NCBI GenBank assembly: GCA_963627915.1
Contig: CAVGCY010000050.1
Location: forward strand, 1-16,964
DNA from: CALACW01 sp963627915
GTDB taxonomy: Bacteria > Bacillota > Clostridia > Oscillospirales > Acutalibacteraceae
Reading direction: 5' to 3'
Length of the DNA: 16,964 bases
Under the pieces are notes generated by a model. It had not been told where the DNA came from. It was given only the letters and a program-made list of their open reading frames with translations, and searched no databases. The position numbers and the translations under genes are program-made. Of the stretch, positions 1 to 11,379 are shown piece after piece (positions within the stretch are counted from its first letter, which is position 1; the number at the start of each line of letters is the position of its first letter).

Positions 1-310
1 GGATAGCGCCGTCCATCTGAGCAGCACCGGTGATCATGTTCTTGATATAGTCGGCATGGCCGGGGCAGTCAACGTGAGCATAGTGACGAGATTCAGTCTC
101 ATACTCAACGTGTGCGGTATTAATTGTGATTCCACGCTCTCTCTCTTCGGGAGCCTTATCGATGTTTGCGTAATCAACGAAATCAGCCTCGCCCTTCATA
201 GCAAGGGTCTTGGTGATAGCGGCGGTAAGAGTAGTCTTACCATGGTCAACGTGACCGATAGTACCGATGTTAACATGAGGCTTATTTCTGTTAAATTTTT
301 CTTTTGCCAT
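1..310 (-). CDS. tuf: Elongation factor Tu, N-terminal part (cut by window edge)
   Basis: EF-Tu is the GTPase that delivers aminoacyl-tRNA to the ribosomal A site. Only the first 103 codons are present; the gene continues off the left edge. Seen in the translation: the start MAKEKFNRNKPHVNIGTIG, the P-loop GHVDHGKT (residues 19-26), the switch I region ending in ERGITI, and the G3 motif DCPGHAD near residues 81-87. These are near-invariant in bacterial EF-Tu. The ATG at 308-310 is preceded by a strong Shine-Dalgarno, AAAGGAGG (319-326). It is the last visible gene of the str cluster, 99 bases after fusA, and has its own promoter in that gap. Whether the genome has a second tuf copy cannot be seen. 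Confidence 0.98.
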   Translation of the reverse strand, partial: MAKEKFNRNKPHVNIGTIGHVDHGKTTLTAAITKTLAMKGEADFVDYANIDKAPEERERGITINTAHVEYETESRHYAHVDCPGHADYIKNMITGAAQMDGAI

Positions 311-332
311 TTGTTTTTCCTCCTTTATGGGT

Positions 333-351
333 GCGATCGGAGAACGATCGC
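333..351 (-). promoter_or_regulatory. Hairpin in the tuf 5' leader
   Basis: Read on the minus strand, a perfect 7-bp inverted repeat GCGATCG / CGATCGC flanks a 5-base loop (TTCTC). It lies between the predicted tuf transcription start (about 358) and the Shine-Dalgarno (319-326). No T-run follows, so it is not a typical terminator. It could stabilise the tuf mRNA or affect initiation. Function is inference; the structure is read directly. Confidence 0.5.
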
Positions 352-364
352 CATTGTCTCTATA

Positions 365-393
365 ATTGTATCAAAATAACTTGAAAATATCAA
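365..393 (-). promoter_or_regulatory. Vegetative promoter for tuf
   Basis: Minus strand: -35 TTGATA (388-393), 17-bp spacer, -10 TACAAT (365-370) with a TGA just upstream forming an extended -10. Five of six bases match consensus in each hexamer. It sits in the fusA-tuf gap and would give a leader of about 48 bases, letting tuf be transcribed independently of the upstream str genes. Spacing and hexamers are seen; activity is inferred. Confidence 0.8.
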
Positions 394-409
394 GCATATT
401 TTATATAAA

Positions 410-2488
410 TTAGTCTTTCTTCGCTCTCTCTGAAACGATCGACTCGGAGATTGACTTGGGAACCTCTGTATAATGACTGGGTTCCATGGAATACTGCGCA
501 CGACCCTGAGTCTTGGATCTGAGGTCTGTTGCGTAACCGAACATGGATGCAAGGGGAACGAAAGCGTTAACCTGAGTTGCGCCGGTTCTTGCCTCCATAC
601 CCTGAATAAGTCCGCGGCGTGAGTTAAGGTCGCCGATAACGTCGCCGAGATAATCATCGGGAGTTATAACCGAAACCTTCATAACGGGCTCCATAAGAAC
701 AGGAGCGGCTTTTCTCATTGCATTCTTGAACGCCATAGAACCGGCGATTTTGAACGCCATTTCCGAAGAGTCGACCTCATGATAAGATCCGTCATAAAGA
801 GTTACCTTAACGTCAACAACGTTATAGCCTGCAAGAGTACCTGCAAGCATAGCGCCCTTGATACCTGCCTCTGCGGGACCGATATATTCCTTGGGAATCG
901 CGCCGCCGACAACCTCGTTGACGAACTCGTAACCCTTTCCGGGGTTGGGCTCGATTCTAATCTTGACGTGACCGTACTGACCGCGTCCGCCTGACTGACG
1001 CGAATATTTGCAATCCTCGTCTGCGGGCTTGGTAATAGTCTCACGATAAGCAACCTGAGGCTTACCTACGTTTGCCTCAACCTTGAACTCACGAAGAAGT
1101 CTGTCAACGATAATTTCAAGATGAAGCTCGCCCATTCCGGCAATAATGGTCTGACCGGTTTCCTCGTCGGTATAGCATTTAAAGGTAGGATCCTCTTCAG
1201 CAAGCTTCTGAAGTCCGATACCCATCTTTTCCTGACCGGCTTTTGTCTTGGGCTCGATAGCTACGCGGATAACAGGCTCGGGGAACTCCATGGACTCAAG
1301 AATGATGGGAGCCTTGGGGTCGCAGAGCGTGTCGCCCGTGGTTGTATTTTTAAGACCGACTGCCGCGGCGATATCGCCTGCATAGCAAACGTCGAGATCC
1401 TGTCTGTGGTTTGCGTGCATCTGAAGAATACGTCCCATTCTTTCGGAATTACGCTTAACCGAGTTATATACGCTTGAACCGGCCGCAATCGTTCCCGAAT
1501 ATACTCTGAAGAAGCAAAGCTTACCTACAAACGGGTCGGTTGCAATCTTGAATGCAAGAGCGGCAAACGGACCGTTGTCCGAAGAAACTCTCTCCTCTTC
1601 ATCACCCGTATCGGGATTCGTTCCTTTAATGTTGGGAACGTCCGTGGGAGCGGGCATGAAATCTACGATAGCGTCAAGCAGAAGCTGAACGCCCTTGTTA
1701 CGGTAGGAAGTACCGCATGTAATGGGAACCATTCTGTTATCGATGGTTGCCGAACGGATGCACTTCTTAATTTCTTCAATGGTGAGTTCCTCGCCGTTGA
1801 AATACTTTTCAAGAAGAGCCTCGTCCTGCTCCGCAACGTGCTCGATAAGTTCGTCATGATATTTCTGAGCAAGCTCCATCATATCCTCGGGGATGTCCTC
1901 GTCACGGATATCGTTGCCCATATCGTCGTAGTAAACTTCGGCTCTCATACGGACAAGGTCGATGATTCCCTTAAACTCGGATTCGCTTCCGATAGGAAGC
2001 TGGATAGGTACGCCGTTACATTTAAGCCTTTCCTTAACCATTGTAACAACGTTATAAAAATCTGCTCCCATGATATCCATCTTATTAACGTATATCATAC
2101 GGGGAACTCTGTATTTGTCAGCCTGTCTCCAAACGGTTTCAGACTGAGGCTCAACGCCGCCCTTTGCACAAAGAACGGTAACAGAGCCGTCGAGAACTCT
2201 CAGAGAACGTTCAACCTCAACAGTGAAGTCAACGTGACCGGGAGTGTCGATGATATTGATACGGTGACCCTTCCAGAAGCACGTGGTAGCGGCGGAGGTA
2301 ATTGTAATACCTCTCTCCTGCTCCTGTGCCATCCAGTCCATCGTCGCGGCACCGTCGTGAGTTTCACCAATCTTATGGTTAACACCGGTATAATAAAGGA
2401 TACGCTCAGTCGTGGTGGTTTTACCTGCGTCGATATGCGCCATAATACCAATATTTCTTGTTAAATCCAAAGGTACCTTTCTAGGCAT
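410..2488 (-). CDS. fusA: Elongation factor G
   Basis: EF-G is the GTPase that drives ribosomal translocation and, with RRF, ribosome recycling. The product is 692 residues, normal for bacterial EF-G. Seen: P-loop AHIDAGKT (residues 17-24), RGIT switch motif (59-62), DTPGH (81-85) and NKMD (135-138), followed by full-length domains II-V ending in SERAKKD. The ATG at 2486-2488 is chosen because GGAGG lies 7 bases upstream. An in-frame TTG four codons earlier would place the Shine-Dalgarno inside the coding region. The gene follows rpsG after 42 bases with no promoter or terminator visible, so rpsL-rpsG-fusA are probably one transcript. Single full-length copy with no frameshift. Confidence 0.98.
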   Translation of the reverse strand: MPRKVPLDLTRNIGIMAHIDAGKTTTTERILYYTGVNHKIGETHDGAATMDWMAQEQERGITITSAATTCFWKGHRINIIDTPGHVDFTVEVERSLRVLDGSVTVLCAKGGVEPQSETVWRQADKYRVPRMIYVNKMDIMGADFYNVVTMVKERLKCNGVPIQLPIGSESEFKGIIDLVRMRAEVYYDDMGNDIRDEDIPEDMMELAQKYHDELIEHVAEQDEALLEKYFNGEELTIEEIKKCIRSATIDNRMVPITCGTSYRNKGVQLLLDAIVDFMPAPTDVPNIKGTNPDTGDEEERVSSDNGPFAALAFKIATDPFVGKLCFFRVYSGTIAAGSSVYNSVKRNSERMGRILQMHANHRQDLDVCYAGDIAAAVGLKNTTTGDTLCDPKAPIILESMEFPEPVIRVAIEPKTKAGQEKMGIGLQKLAEEDPTFKCYTDEETGQTIIAGMGELHLEIIVDRLLREFKVEANVGKPQVAYRETITKPADEDCKYSRQSGGRGQYGHVKIRIEPNPGKGYEFVNEVVGGAIPKEYIGPAEAGIKGAMLAGTLAGYNVVDVKVTLYDGSYHEVDSSEMAFKIAGSMAFKNAMRKAAPVLMEPVMKVSVITPDDYLGDVIGDLNSRRGLIQGMEARTGATQVNAFVPLASMFGYATDLRSKTQGRAQYSMEPSHYTEVPKSISESIVSERAKKD

Positions 2489-2530
2489 ATTGACCTCCAA
2501 AAGAAAATTTCAAAAATCGTTGCGGAAAAA

Positions 2531-3001
2531 TTACCAACGGAAATGAGAGAAAGCCTTGTTGGCCTCTGCCATCTTGTGGGTATCTTCACGCTTCTTGAAT
2601 GCCGAACCGGTTTCGTTTACGGCGTCCATAATCTCGTTTGCAAGTCTCTCCTTCATCGTTCTTTCGGAACGCTGACGAGAATAGAGAGTGATCCATCTGA
2701 GTCCGAGGGTCTGACGTCTCTCGGGACGAACCTCCATAGGTACCTGATAGGTAGAACCGCCGACACGGCGAGCCTTAACTTCGAGCAAAGGCATTACGTT
2801 CTCCATAGCCGCCTCAAAAACCTCAAGGGGCTCTTTTCCTGTTTTTTCTCTGATAATGTCAAAAGCATCGTAAACTATTTTACGGGCCACACCCTTTTTA
2901 CCGTCATACATAACGTTGTTAATAAGACGGGTTACGAGTTTTGAATTGTAAAGCGGATCGGGCAAAACATCACGTTTTGCTACATTGCCTCTTCTTGGCA
3001 C
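2531..3001 (-). CDS. rpsG: 30S ribosomal protein S7
   Basis: S7 nucleates assembly of the 30S head by binding the 3' domain of 16S rRNA and contacts E-site tRNA. The 156-residue product is the usual length. It begins (V/M)PRRGNVAKRDVLPDP and ends KAFSHFRW, matching the family at both ends. The start is GTG at 2999-3001: AAGGAGG lies 8 bases upstream. The frame stays open to 3142, but a longer start would bury the Shine-Dalgarno and add about 47 residues unlike S7. It lies 165 bases downstream of rpsL, a long spacer for this operon, containing a hairpin. Confidence 0.97.
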   Translation of the reverse strand: MPRRGNVAKRDVLPDPLYNSKLVTRLINNVMYDGKKGVARKIVYDAFDIIREKTGKEPLEVFEAAMENVMPLLEVKARRVGGSTYQVPMEVRPERRQTLGLRWITLYSRQRSERTMKERLANEIMDAVNETGSAFKKREDTHKMAEANKAFSHFRW

Positions 3002-3063
3002 TTCGCTTCCCTCCTTCATAATAATGATATCATAGGTACTCGTGACAAAAAATTCCCGTGGCG

Positions 3064-3102
3064 CCAATGAGAGAACCTCTATATAGAAAAGCCTCGCATT
3101 GG
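3064..3102 (-). promoter_or_regulatory. Imperfect hairpin in the rpsL-rpsG spacer
   Basis: Minus strand: outer arms CCAATG / CATTGG, a C-T mismatch, then GAG / CTC, closing a 19-base loop that itself holds the palindrome TCTATATAGA. It lies in the 165-base gap between rpsL and rpsG, about 60 bases before the rpsG start. No T-run follows directly. In E. coli S7 represses its own operon by binding the rpsL-rpsG spacer. A similar role here is only an inference from position; a processing site or mere spacer structure are alternatives. Confidence 0.4.
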
Positions 3103-3166
3103 TGAAAGTAAATTTCTTTCGCCTGCAAGAAGGTTTGTCCACTGATAAACCGCAGCAAATGACCTA

Positions 3167-3589
3167 TTACTTCTTTGCTGCCTTGGGTACTTTAGCACCG
3201 TACTTGGAACGGCTCTGCATTCTGCCGTTGACGCCCTGAGTATCGAGAGTTCCGCGGATGATATGATATCTTACACCGGGAAGATCCTTAACTCTGCCGC
3301 CTCTGATAAGAACAACGCTGTGCTCCTGAAGATTGTGACCTACGCCGGGAATGTAAGCAGAAACTTCTATTCCGTTTGTAAGACGAACTCTGGCAAGCTT
3401 TCTCAAAGCCGAGTTGGGCTTTTTGGGCGTGTCTGTCTTAACGACCGTGCAAACGCCTCTCTTCTGCGGAGAATTGTGATCGGTCATCACATTCTTCTTG
3501 GAATTAAGACCCTTACCGAGAGCGGGAGCCTTAGATTTCTTCTCAAGGCTGTGTCTTCCGTTTCGTACAAGCTGGTTAAATGTAGGCAA
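3167..3589 (-). CDS. rpsL: 30S ribosomal protein S12
   Basis: S12 sits at the decoding centre and influences tRNA selection accuracy. The product is 140 residues with the Gram-positive-type insertion near residues 15-30, so it resembles the roughly 138-residue Bacillus protein rather than the 124-residue E. coli form. Seen: TPKKPNSALRK (residues 54-64) and IRGGRVKDLPGVRYH (95-109). The lysines altered in streptomycin-resistant mutants elsewhere (E. coli K42/K43 region and K88) are unchanged (K56, K57, K101). The start is TTG at 3587-3589, giving the family N-terminus MPTFNQLVR, with AGGAGG ending about 9-10 bases upstream. An ATG at 3592-3594, closer to the same Shine-Dalgarno, is out of frame and opens a 35-codon ORF. 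Confidence 0.97.
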   Translation of the reverse strand: MPTFNQLVRNGRHSLEKKSKAPALGKGLNSKKNVMTDHNSPQKRGVCTVVKTDTPKKPNSALRKLARVRLTNGIEVSAYIPGVGHNLQEHSVVLIRGGRVKDLPGVRYHIIRGTLDTQGVNGRMQSRSKYGAKVPKAAKK

Positions 3590-3623
3590 ACCATTACACC
3601 TCCTGTTTTATTTCTATATATAC

Positions 3624-3651
3624 AAAGGGCACCGCGTCAGCGATACCCTCT
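3624..3651 (-). promoter_or_regulatory. Strong hairpin in the rpsL leader
   Basis: Minus strand core at 3649-3626: 5' arm AGGGTATCGC, tetraloop TGAC, 3' arm GCGGTGCCCT. All ten positions pair (eight Watson-Crick, two G-U), and a further G-U and A-U extend the stem to 12 bp. It lies between the predicted start site (about 3677) and the Shine-Dalgarno, in a leader of about 87 bases. The following bases are TTTGTATATA, not a good terminator tract. Candidate r-protein leader or mRNA-stability element; no family recognised. Confidence 0.55.
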
Positions 3652-3683
3652 TGATATAGCAAAATGATATCACACAGATAATT

Positions 3684-3712
3684 ATTGTACAACAATTAAA
3701 TCAATCTGTCAA
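3684..3712 (-). promoter_or_regulatory. Vegetative promoter for rpsL-rpsG-fusA
   Basis: Minus strand: perfect -35 TTGACA (3707-3712), 17-bp spacer, -10 TACAAT (3684-3689, five of six). It is in the 166-base rpoC-rpsL gap, so the str genes can be expressed separately from rpoBC. No terminator is visible after rpoC, so read-through from rpoC may also contribute. Confidence 0.85.
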
Positions 3713-3717
3713 CACAT

Positions 3718-3739
3718 TTTACAAATATTAATTTACAAA
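3718..3739 (-). repeat. Two TTTGTAAA octamers upstream of the rpsL promoter
   Basis: Minus strand: TTTGTAAA occurs at 3732-3739 and 3718-3725, 14 bp apart start to start. The nearer copy ends 5 bp before the -35 box. The same octamer is paired upstream of the rpoB promoter. They could be an AT-rich UP element or a regulator site; this is inference. Confidence 0.4.
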
Positions 3740-3755
3740 TTCGTAAAAATTGACT

Positions 3756-7334
<3,579 letters not shown>

Positions 7335-7394
7335 AAACAGATTCCTTCTTCCTTAGAATTTTTCAGAGTGAACGCTCGAAATGATGAGCAATTA

Positions 7395-10300
7395 TCAATA
7401 ATTATCGTCGTCGTCATCGGGTGAAAAGCTTGCAAAGCTTCCGAAGTCGATATCGTCGCTTCCGTCGTCCTCCGTGTCGAGAAGCTCGCCGCCGTAGATC
7501 TCATCGTCATCGTCGTTCTGTTCTTCCGATTCAAACTCGTCGGGAATATCCTCTACGCCGAAGCCGTCTGCGCCCTCGGCGTCGTTTGCAACGCTTGCGG
7601 ACTCATCCTCGATATAGCCCGTTCCGTCGTCGTCGTAATCCTGTCTTAAATCTATAATCTCGTCGTTCTCGTCAAGAACGTTGACATCAAGACCGAGAGA
7701 CTGAAGCTCTTTGATAAGAACCTTAAACGATTCGGGAATACCTGCCTTGGGAACGTTAAGTCCCTTGACAATAGCCTCGTATGTCTTAACGCGTCCTACG
7801 GTATCATCCGATTTAATGGTAAGAATCTCCTGAAGAGTATAAGCCGCGCCGTAAGCCTCGAGAGCCCAAACTTCCATCTCTCCGAAACGCTGTCCGCCGA
7901 ACTGAGCCTTACCGCCGAGGGGCTGCTGAGTAACGAGAGAGTACGGTCCCGTCGATCTTGCGTGAATCTTATCGTCAACAAGGTGATGGAGCTTAAGGAA
8001 GTACATGATACCTACCGTAACTCTGTTATCAAACGCCTTGCCGGTACGTCCGTCGTAAAGAACGGTCTTGCCGTCCGACGCCATGCCCGCCTGCTTTAAG
8101 CACTCGACGATATCAGCCTCATGCGCGCCGTCAAATACCGGGGTCATGATATTCCAGCCTAATTTCTTCGCCGCAATGCCGAGAGTAACCTCAAGAACCT
8201 GTCCTATGTTCATTCGCGAAGGAACGCCCAGGGGGTTAAGAACTATATCAAGCGGCGTGCCATCGGGAAGGAAGGGCATATCCTCCTGCGGAAGAATCCT
8301 TGAAACAACGCCCTTGTTGCCGTGACGGCCGGCCATTTTATCGCCGACGGAGATTTTACGCTTCTGTGCTATATAGCAGCGCACAACCTTGTTAACTCCG
8401 GGGCTTAACTCGTCGCTGTTCTGTCTTGTAAATACCTCTACGTTTACGACAATACCGTATTCGCCGTGAGGAACTTTAAGAGAAGTATCTCTGACCTCTC
8501 TCGCCTTTTCTCCGAAGATTGCCCTGAGCAGTCTTTCCTCGGCCGTAAGCTCAGTCTCGCCCTTGGGCGTAACCTTGCCTACAAGTATATCGCCGGAACG
8601 CACCTCTGCGCCGACGCGGATAATTCCGTTCTCGTCAAGGTCCTTAAGAGCGTCCTCGCCGACGTTGGGAATATCTCTTGTAATCTCCTCCGCGCCGAGC
8701 TTTGTATCTCTCGCCTCAACCTCATGCTCTTCTATGTGAATTGAAGTATAAACGTCCTCGCGTACAAGCTTTTCATTAAGAAGAACCGCGTCCTCATAAT
8801 TGTAGCCCTCCCATGTCATAAAGCCTATGAGAGCGTTTTTGCCGAGCGCGATTTCGCCGTTGCTCGTTGCGGGACCGTCCGCGATAACGTCACCTTTCTC
8901 GAGAACGTCGCCTACATTTACAACGGGTCTTTGATTTACGCATGTACCCTGGTTGGAACGCATGAATTTGATAAGCTCGTAGCTGTCGTATTTGCCGTCC
9001 TCGGTTTTAACCGCAACGCTGTCCGCGCTGACCTTTGTTACCGTTCCGGGATTCTTTGCAATTACGCATACTCCCGAATCTACGGCCGCTTTATATTCCA
9101 TACCGGTTCCGACAATCGGAGCGTCCGTTTTGAGAAGCGGAACCGCCTGCTTCTGCATGTTCGAACCCATCAGCGCACGGTTTGCGTCGTCGTTTTCAAG
9201 GAAAGGAATCATCGCAGTCGCAACGGAAACGACCATCTTGGGCGAAACGTCCATGAAGTCGGCTTCTTTTGAAGGAATCTCTCTGAACTCGTCCCTGAAA
9301 CGGACAAGAACCTTATCGTTTATGAAATGACCGTTCTCGTCAAGAGGCTCGTTTGCCTGAGCGACTTTAAAATCATCCTCAACGTCGGCAGTCATATAGA
9401 AAACCTCGTCAAGAACTCTGCCGTTTTCCTTATCGACTTTACGGAACGGAGCTTCGATAAATCCGTATTTATTAATTCTCGCAAATGTTGCAAGAGATGA
9501 AATAAGTCCTATGTTGGGTCCTTCGGGAGTTTCTATCGGACACATTCTTCCGTAATGGGAATAATGAACGTCGCGGACCTCGAATCCCGCTCTGTCTCTT
9601 GAAAGACCGCCGGGACCGAGAGCGGAAAGACGTCTTTTATGAGTAAGCTCTGCAAGCGGATTGTTCTGATCCATGAACTGCGAAAGAGGCGAAGAACCGA
9701 AAAATTCTTTAATTGCCGCCACAACGGGTCTTATATTGATAAGAGCCTGAGGCGTTATCTTATCGGAATCCTGAGCCTGTAAGGACATTCTCTCCTTAAC
9801 GACTCTCTCCATTCTCGTAAATCCGATCCTTACCTGATTCTGAAGAAGCTCGCCGACAGAACGGATACGTCTGTTTCCGAGATGGTCGATGTCGTCAAGA
9901 GTGCCTACGCCGCAGCCGAGAGTATTGAGATAGTTTACCGATACGAGAATATCCTCCAAAACTATGTGCTTGGGAATAAGAAGATCGGCATTCTTTGAAA
10001 GCTCCTCCATAAGAGCGTCCCTGTCGTCTGCGCATGCGTCGAGTATCGGCATAAGAGCCTTGTAGCTTACCTTTTCGTTAATTCCGATATTTTCAAGGTC
10101 CTCGGCGGTAATGCCGTCGGGAAGATACGGGAGAATGTCAACCATACCCGTACCGATGATTTTAACGATTTTGCCGTCAACGTCGACAAATACGGTATCT
10201 ACGCCCGCCTGCTCGATTTCAAAAGCCTTCTGCTTTGAAATTTTCTCGCCCTTGTCGGCAAGAATTTCACCCGTAGCGGGATCTGTAACGGGTTCGGCAA

Positions 10301-11192
10301 GAATGCGGAATTTAAGTCTGTCGGCAACGCCTAATTTTTTATTGTATTTATATCTTCCGACTCTTGATATGTCGTATCTGTGCTCGTCAAAAAACAGGTT
10401 CTGGAGATAGGTTTTTGCGGAGTCAAGCGTGGGAGGCTCGCCGGGACGAAGCTTTTTGTAAACTTCCAAAAGAGCCTCCGCCGTGTTCTGAGTGGTATCC
10501 TTTTCGAGAGTTGCCTTAATGCAATCGTCATAACCGAAAAATTCGTCAAGCTGAGCGTTTGTATTTAAAAAGTTGTCATCAAAGAAGCAGCCCAACGCTC
10601 TTACGAATGTTGTAATGCATATTTTACGCGTTTTGTCGATTCTTACATACGCTACGTCGTTCTGGTCGGTTTCGTATTCGAGCCACGCGCCTCTGTTGGG
10701 AATAACGGTGGTCGAAAACATTTTCTTACCCGTCTTATCTCTCGTCATACCGTAGTACACGCCGGGAGAACGTACAAGCTGTGAGATGATAACGCGCTCT
10801 GCGCCGTTTATAACGAACGTACCGCTGTCGGTCATTATCGGGAAATCTCCCATATAGACCTCGTTCTCTTTTACCTCTCCGGTCTCCTTGTTGTAAAGAC
10901 GTGCGGTAACGTACATACGTGCGGCATACGTTGCGTCTCTCTCCTTGCACTCCTTGACGGTATACTTGGGCTTCTCGTCCATCCTGTAATCAATGAAATT
11001 AAGAGCCAGATTTCCCGAATAGTCCGTAATCACGTCTATATCGCGGAAAACCTCTTTCAGACCCTTGTCGAGAAACCACCGGTACGAATCCTTCTGCACC
11101 TCGATGAGGTTGGGCATATCCATGACCTCGTTGATGTGAGCAAAACTCATTCTGGTTTTTTTGCCTCTTTTAACGGGTTTGACATTGACCAT
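7395..11192 (-). CDS. rpoB: DNA-directed RNA polymerase subunit beta
   Basis: The beta subunit forms one pincer of the polymerase and binds rifampicin. The product is 1265 residues. The rifampicin region around 499-530 reads GSSPLSQFMDQNNPL then THKRRLSALGPGGL; residues equal to E. coli D516, H526 and S531 are D508, H518 and S523, all wild type. Later conserved blocks include GDKMAGRHGNKG and GGKAQFGGQRFGEMEVWALE. After the conserved end (FKVLIKELQSLGLDV, then DEIIDLR) comes an 82-residue tail (1184-1265) with 35 Asp/Glu and no Lys or Arg. Acidic tails occur in other Firmicutes RpoB, but this one is long. The ATG at 11190-11192 follows GGAG. It is the first gene of its unit, with no rplJ-rplL upstream. 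Confidence 0.98.
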   Translation of the reverse strand: MVNVKPVKRGKKTRMSFAHINEVMDMPNLIEVQKDSYRWFLDKGLKEVFRDIDVITDYSGNLALNFIDYRMDEKPKYTVKECKERDATYAARMYVTARLYNKETGEVKENEVYMGDFPIMTDSGTFVINGAERVIISQLVRSPGVYYGMTRDKTGKKMFSTTVIPNRGAWLEYETDQNDVAYVRIDKTRKICITTFVRALGCFFDDNFLNTNAQLDEFFGYDDCIKATLEKDTTQNTAEALLEVYKKLRPGEPPTLDSAKTYLQNLFFDEHRYDISRVGRYKYNKKLGVADRLKFRILAEPVTDPATGEILADKGEKISKQKAFEIEQAGVDTVFVDVDGKIVKIIGTGMVDILPYLPDGITAEDLENIGINEKVSYKALMPILDACADDRDALMEELSKNADLLIPKHIVLEDILVSVNYLNTLGCGVGTLDDIDHLGNRRIRSVGELLQNQVRIGFTRMERVVKERMSLQAQDSDKITPQALINIRPVVAAIKEFFGSSPLSQFMDQNNPLAELTHKRRLSALGPGGLSRDRAGFEVRDVHYSHYGRMCPIETPEGPNIGLISSLATFARINKYGFIEAPFRKVDKENGRVLDEVFYMTADVEDDFKVAQANEPLDENGHFINDKVLVRFRDEFREIPSKEADFMDVSPKMVVSVATAMIPFLENDDANRALMGSNMQKQAVPLLKTDAPIVGTGMEYKAAVDSGVCVIAKNPGTVTKVSADSVAVKTEDGKYDSYELIKFMRSNQGTCVNQRPVVNVGDVLEKGDVIADGPATSNGEIALGKNALIGFMTWEGYNYEDAVLLNEKLVREDVYTSIHIEEHEVEARDTKLGAEEITRDIPNVGEDALKDLDENGIIRVGAEVRSGDILVGKVTPKGETELTAEERLLRAIFGEKAREVRDTSLKVPHGEYGIVVNVEVFTRQNSDELSPGVNKVVRCYIAQKRKISVGDKMAGRHGNKGVVSRILPQEDMPFLPDGTPLDIVLNPLGVPSRMNIGQVLEVTLGIAAKKLGWNIMTPVFDGAHEADIVECLKQAGMASDGKTVLYDGRTGKAFDNRVTVGIMYFLKLHHLVDDKIHARSTGPYSLVTQQPLGGKAQFGGQRFGEMEVWALEAYGAAYTLQEILTIKSDDTVGRVKTYEAIVKGLNVPKAGIPESFKVLIKELQSLGLDVNVLDENDEIIDLRQDYDDDGTGYIEDESASVANDAEGADGFGVEDIPDEFESEEQNDDDDEIYGGELLDTEDDGSDDIDFGSFASFSPDDDDDNY

Positions 11193-11342
11193 TATTCTTC
11201 ACTCCGTTCTGTTTTTATCCGATGAAAGGAACTCGCTCTGTCCGCTTGCGGCCCGTGAATTATATAATAAAACGCGGGTGCGAAACGCCGATATTCAACC
11301 GTAAAACGGTTTCGTTAATCGCAAAGCTATCCATTATAATAC

Positions 11343-11379
11343 AGCATAACATTATATGTGATTGCGGTCAAGTTGTCAA
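11343..11379 (-). promoter_or_regulatory. Overlapping tandem promoters for rpoB-rpoC
   Basis: Minus strand: TTGACA (11374-11379), 17 bp, TATAAT (11351-11356), a perfect consensus promoter. Eight bases downstream the pattern repeats in weaker form: TTGACC (11366-11371), 17 bp, TATGCT (11343-11348). The first is a near-certain strong promoter; the second may be fortuitous. The start site would be about 11344, giving a leader of roughly 150 bases. Confidence 0.88.

Noticed and set aside
1838..2464. A 208-codon open frame on the plus strand, antisense to fusA
   Set aside because: It overlaps the highly conserved GTPase domain of EF-G, and no supporting signals are present.
410..2500. A TTG start for fusA four codons upstream of the ATG
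   Set aside because: The Shine-Dalgarno GGAGG would be inside the coding region. ATG at 2488 gives the standard EF-G N-terminus.
3002..3060. A promoter directly before rpsG (TTGTCA with TATTAT)
   Set aside because: The spacer is 19 bp and the hexamers are weak. Co-transcription with rpsL is a simpler explanation.
2531..3142. A 203-residue N-terminally extended S7
   Set aside because: The extra 47 residues do not match S7, and AAGGAGG would fall inside the gene. The GTG at 2999-3001 fits the family N-terminus and the ribosome binding site.
7400..7640. Repeated GTC/ATC triplets that look like a microsatellite
   Set aside because: They are the codons for the Asp/Glu-rich tail of RpoB in an open frame, not a separate repeat array.
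11255..11275. A second TATAAT-like box on the minus strand nearer rpoB
   Set aside because: No acceptable -35 hexamer lies 16-18 bp upstream of it, and it is within the leader of the consensus promoter.
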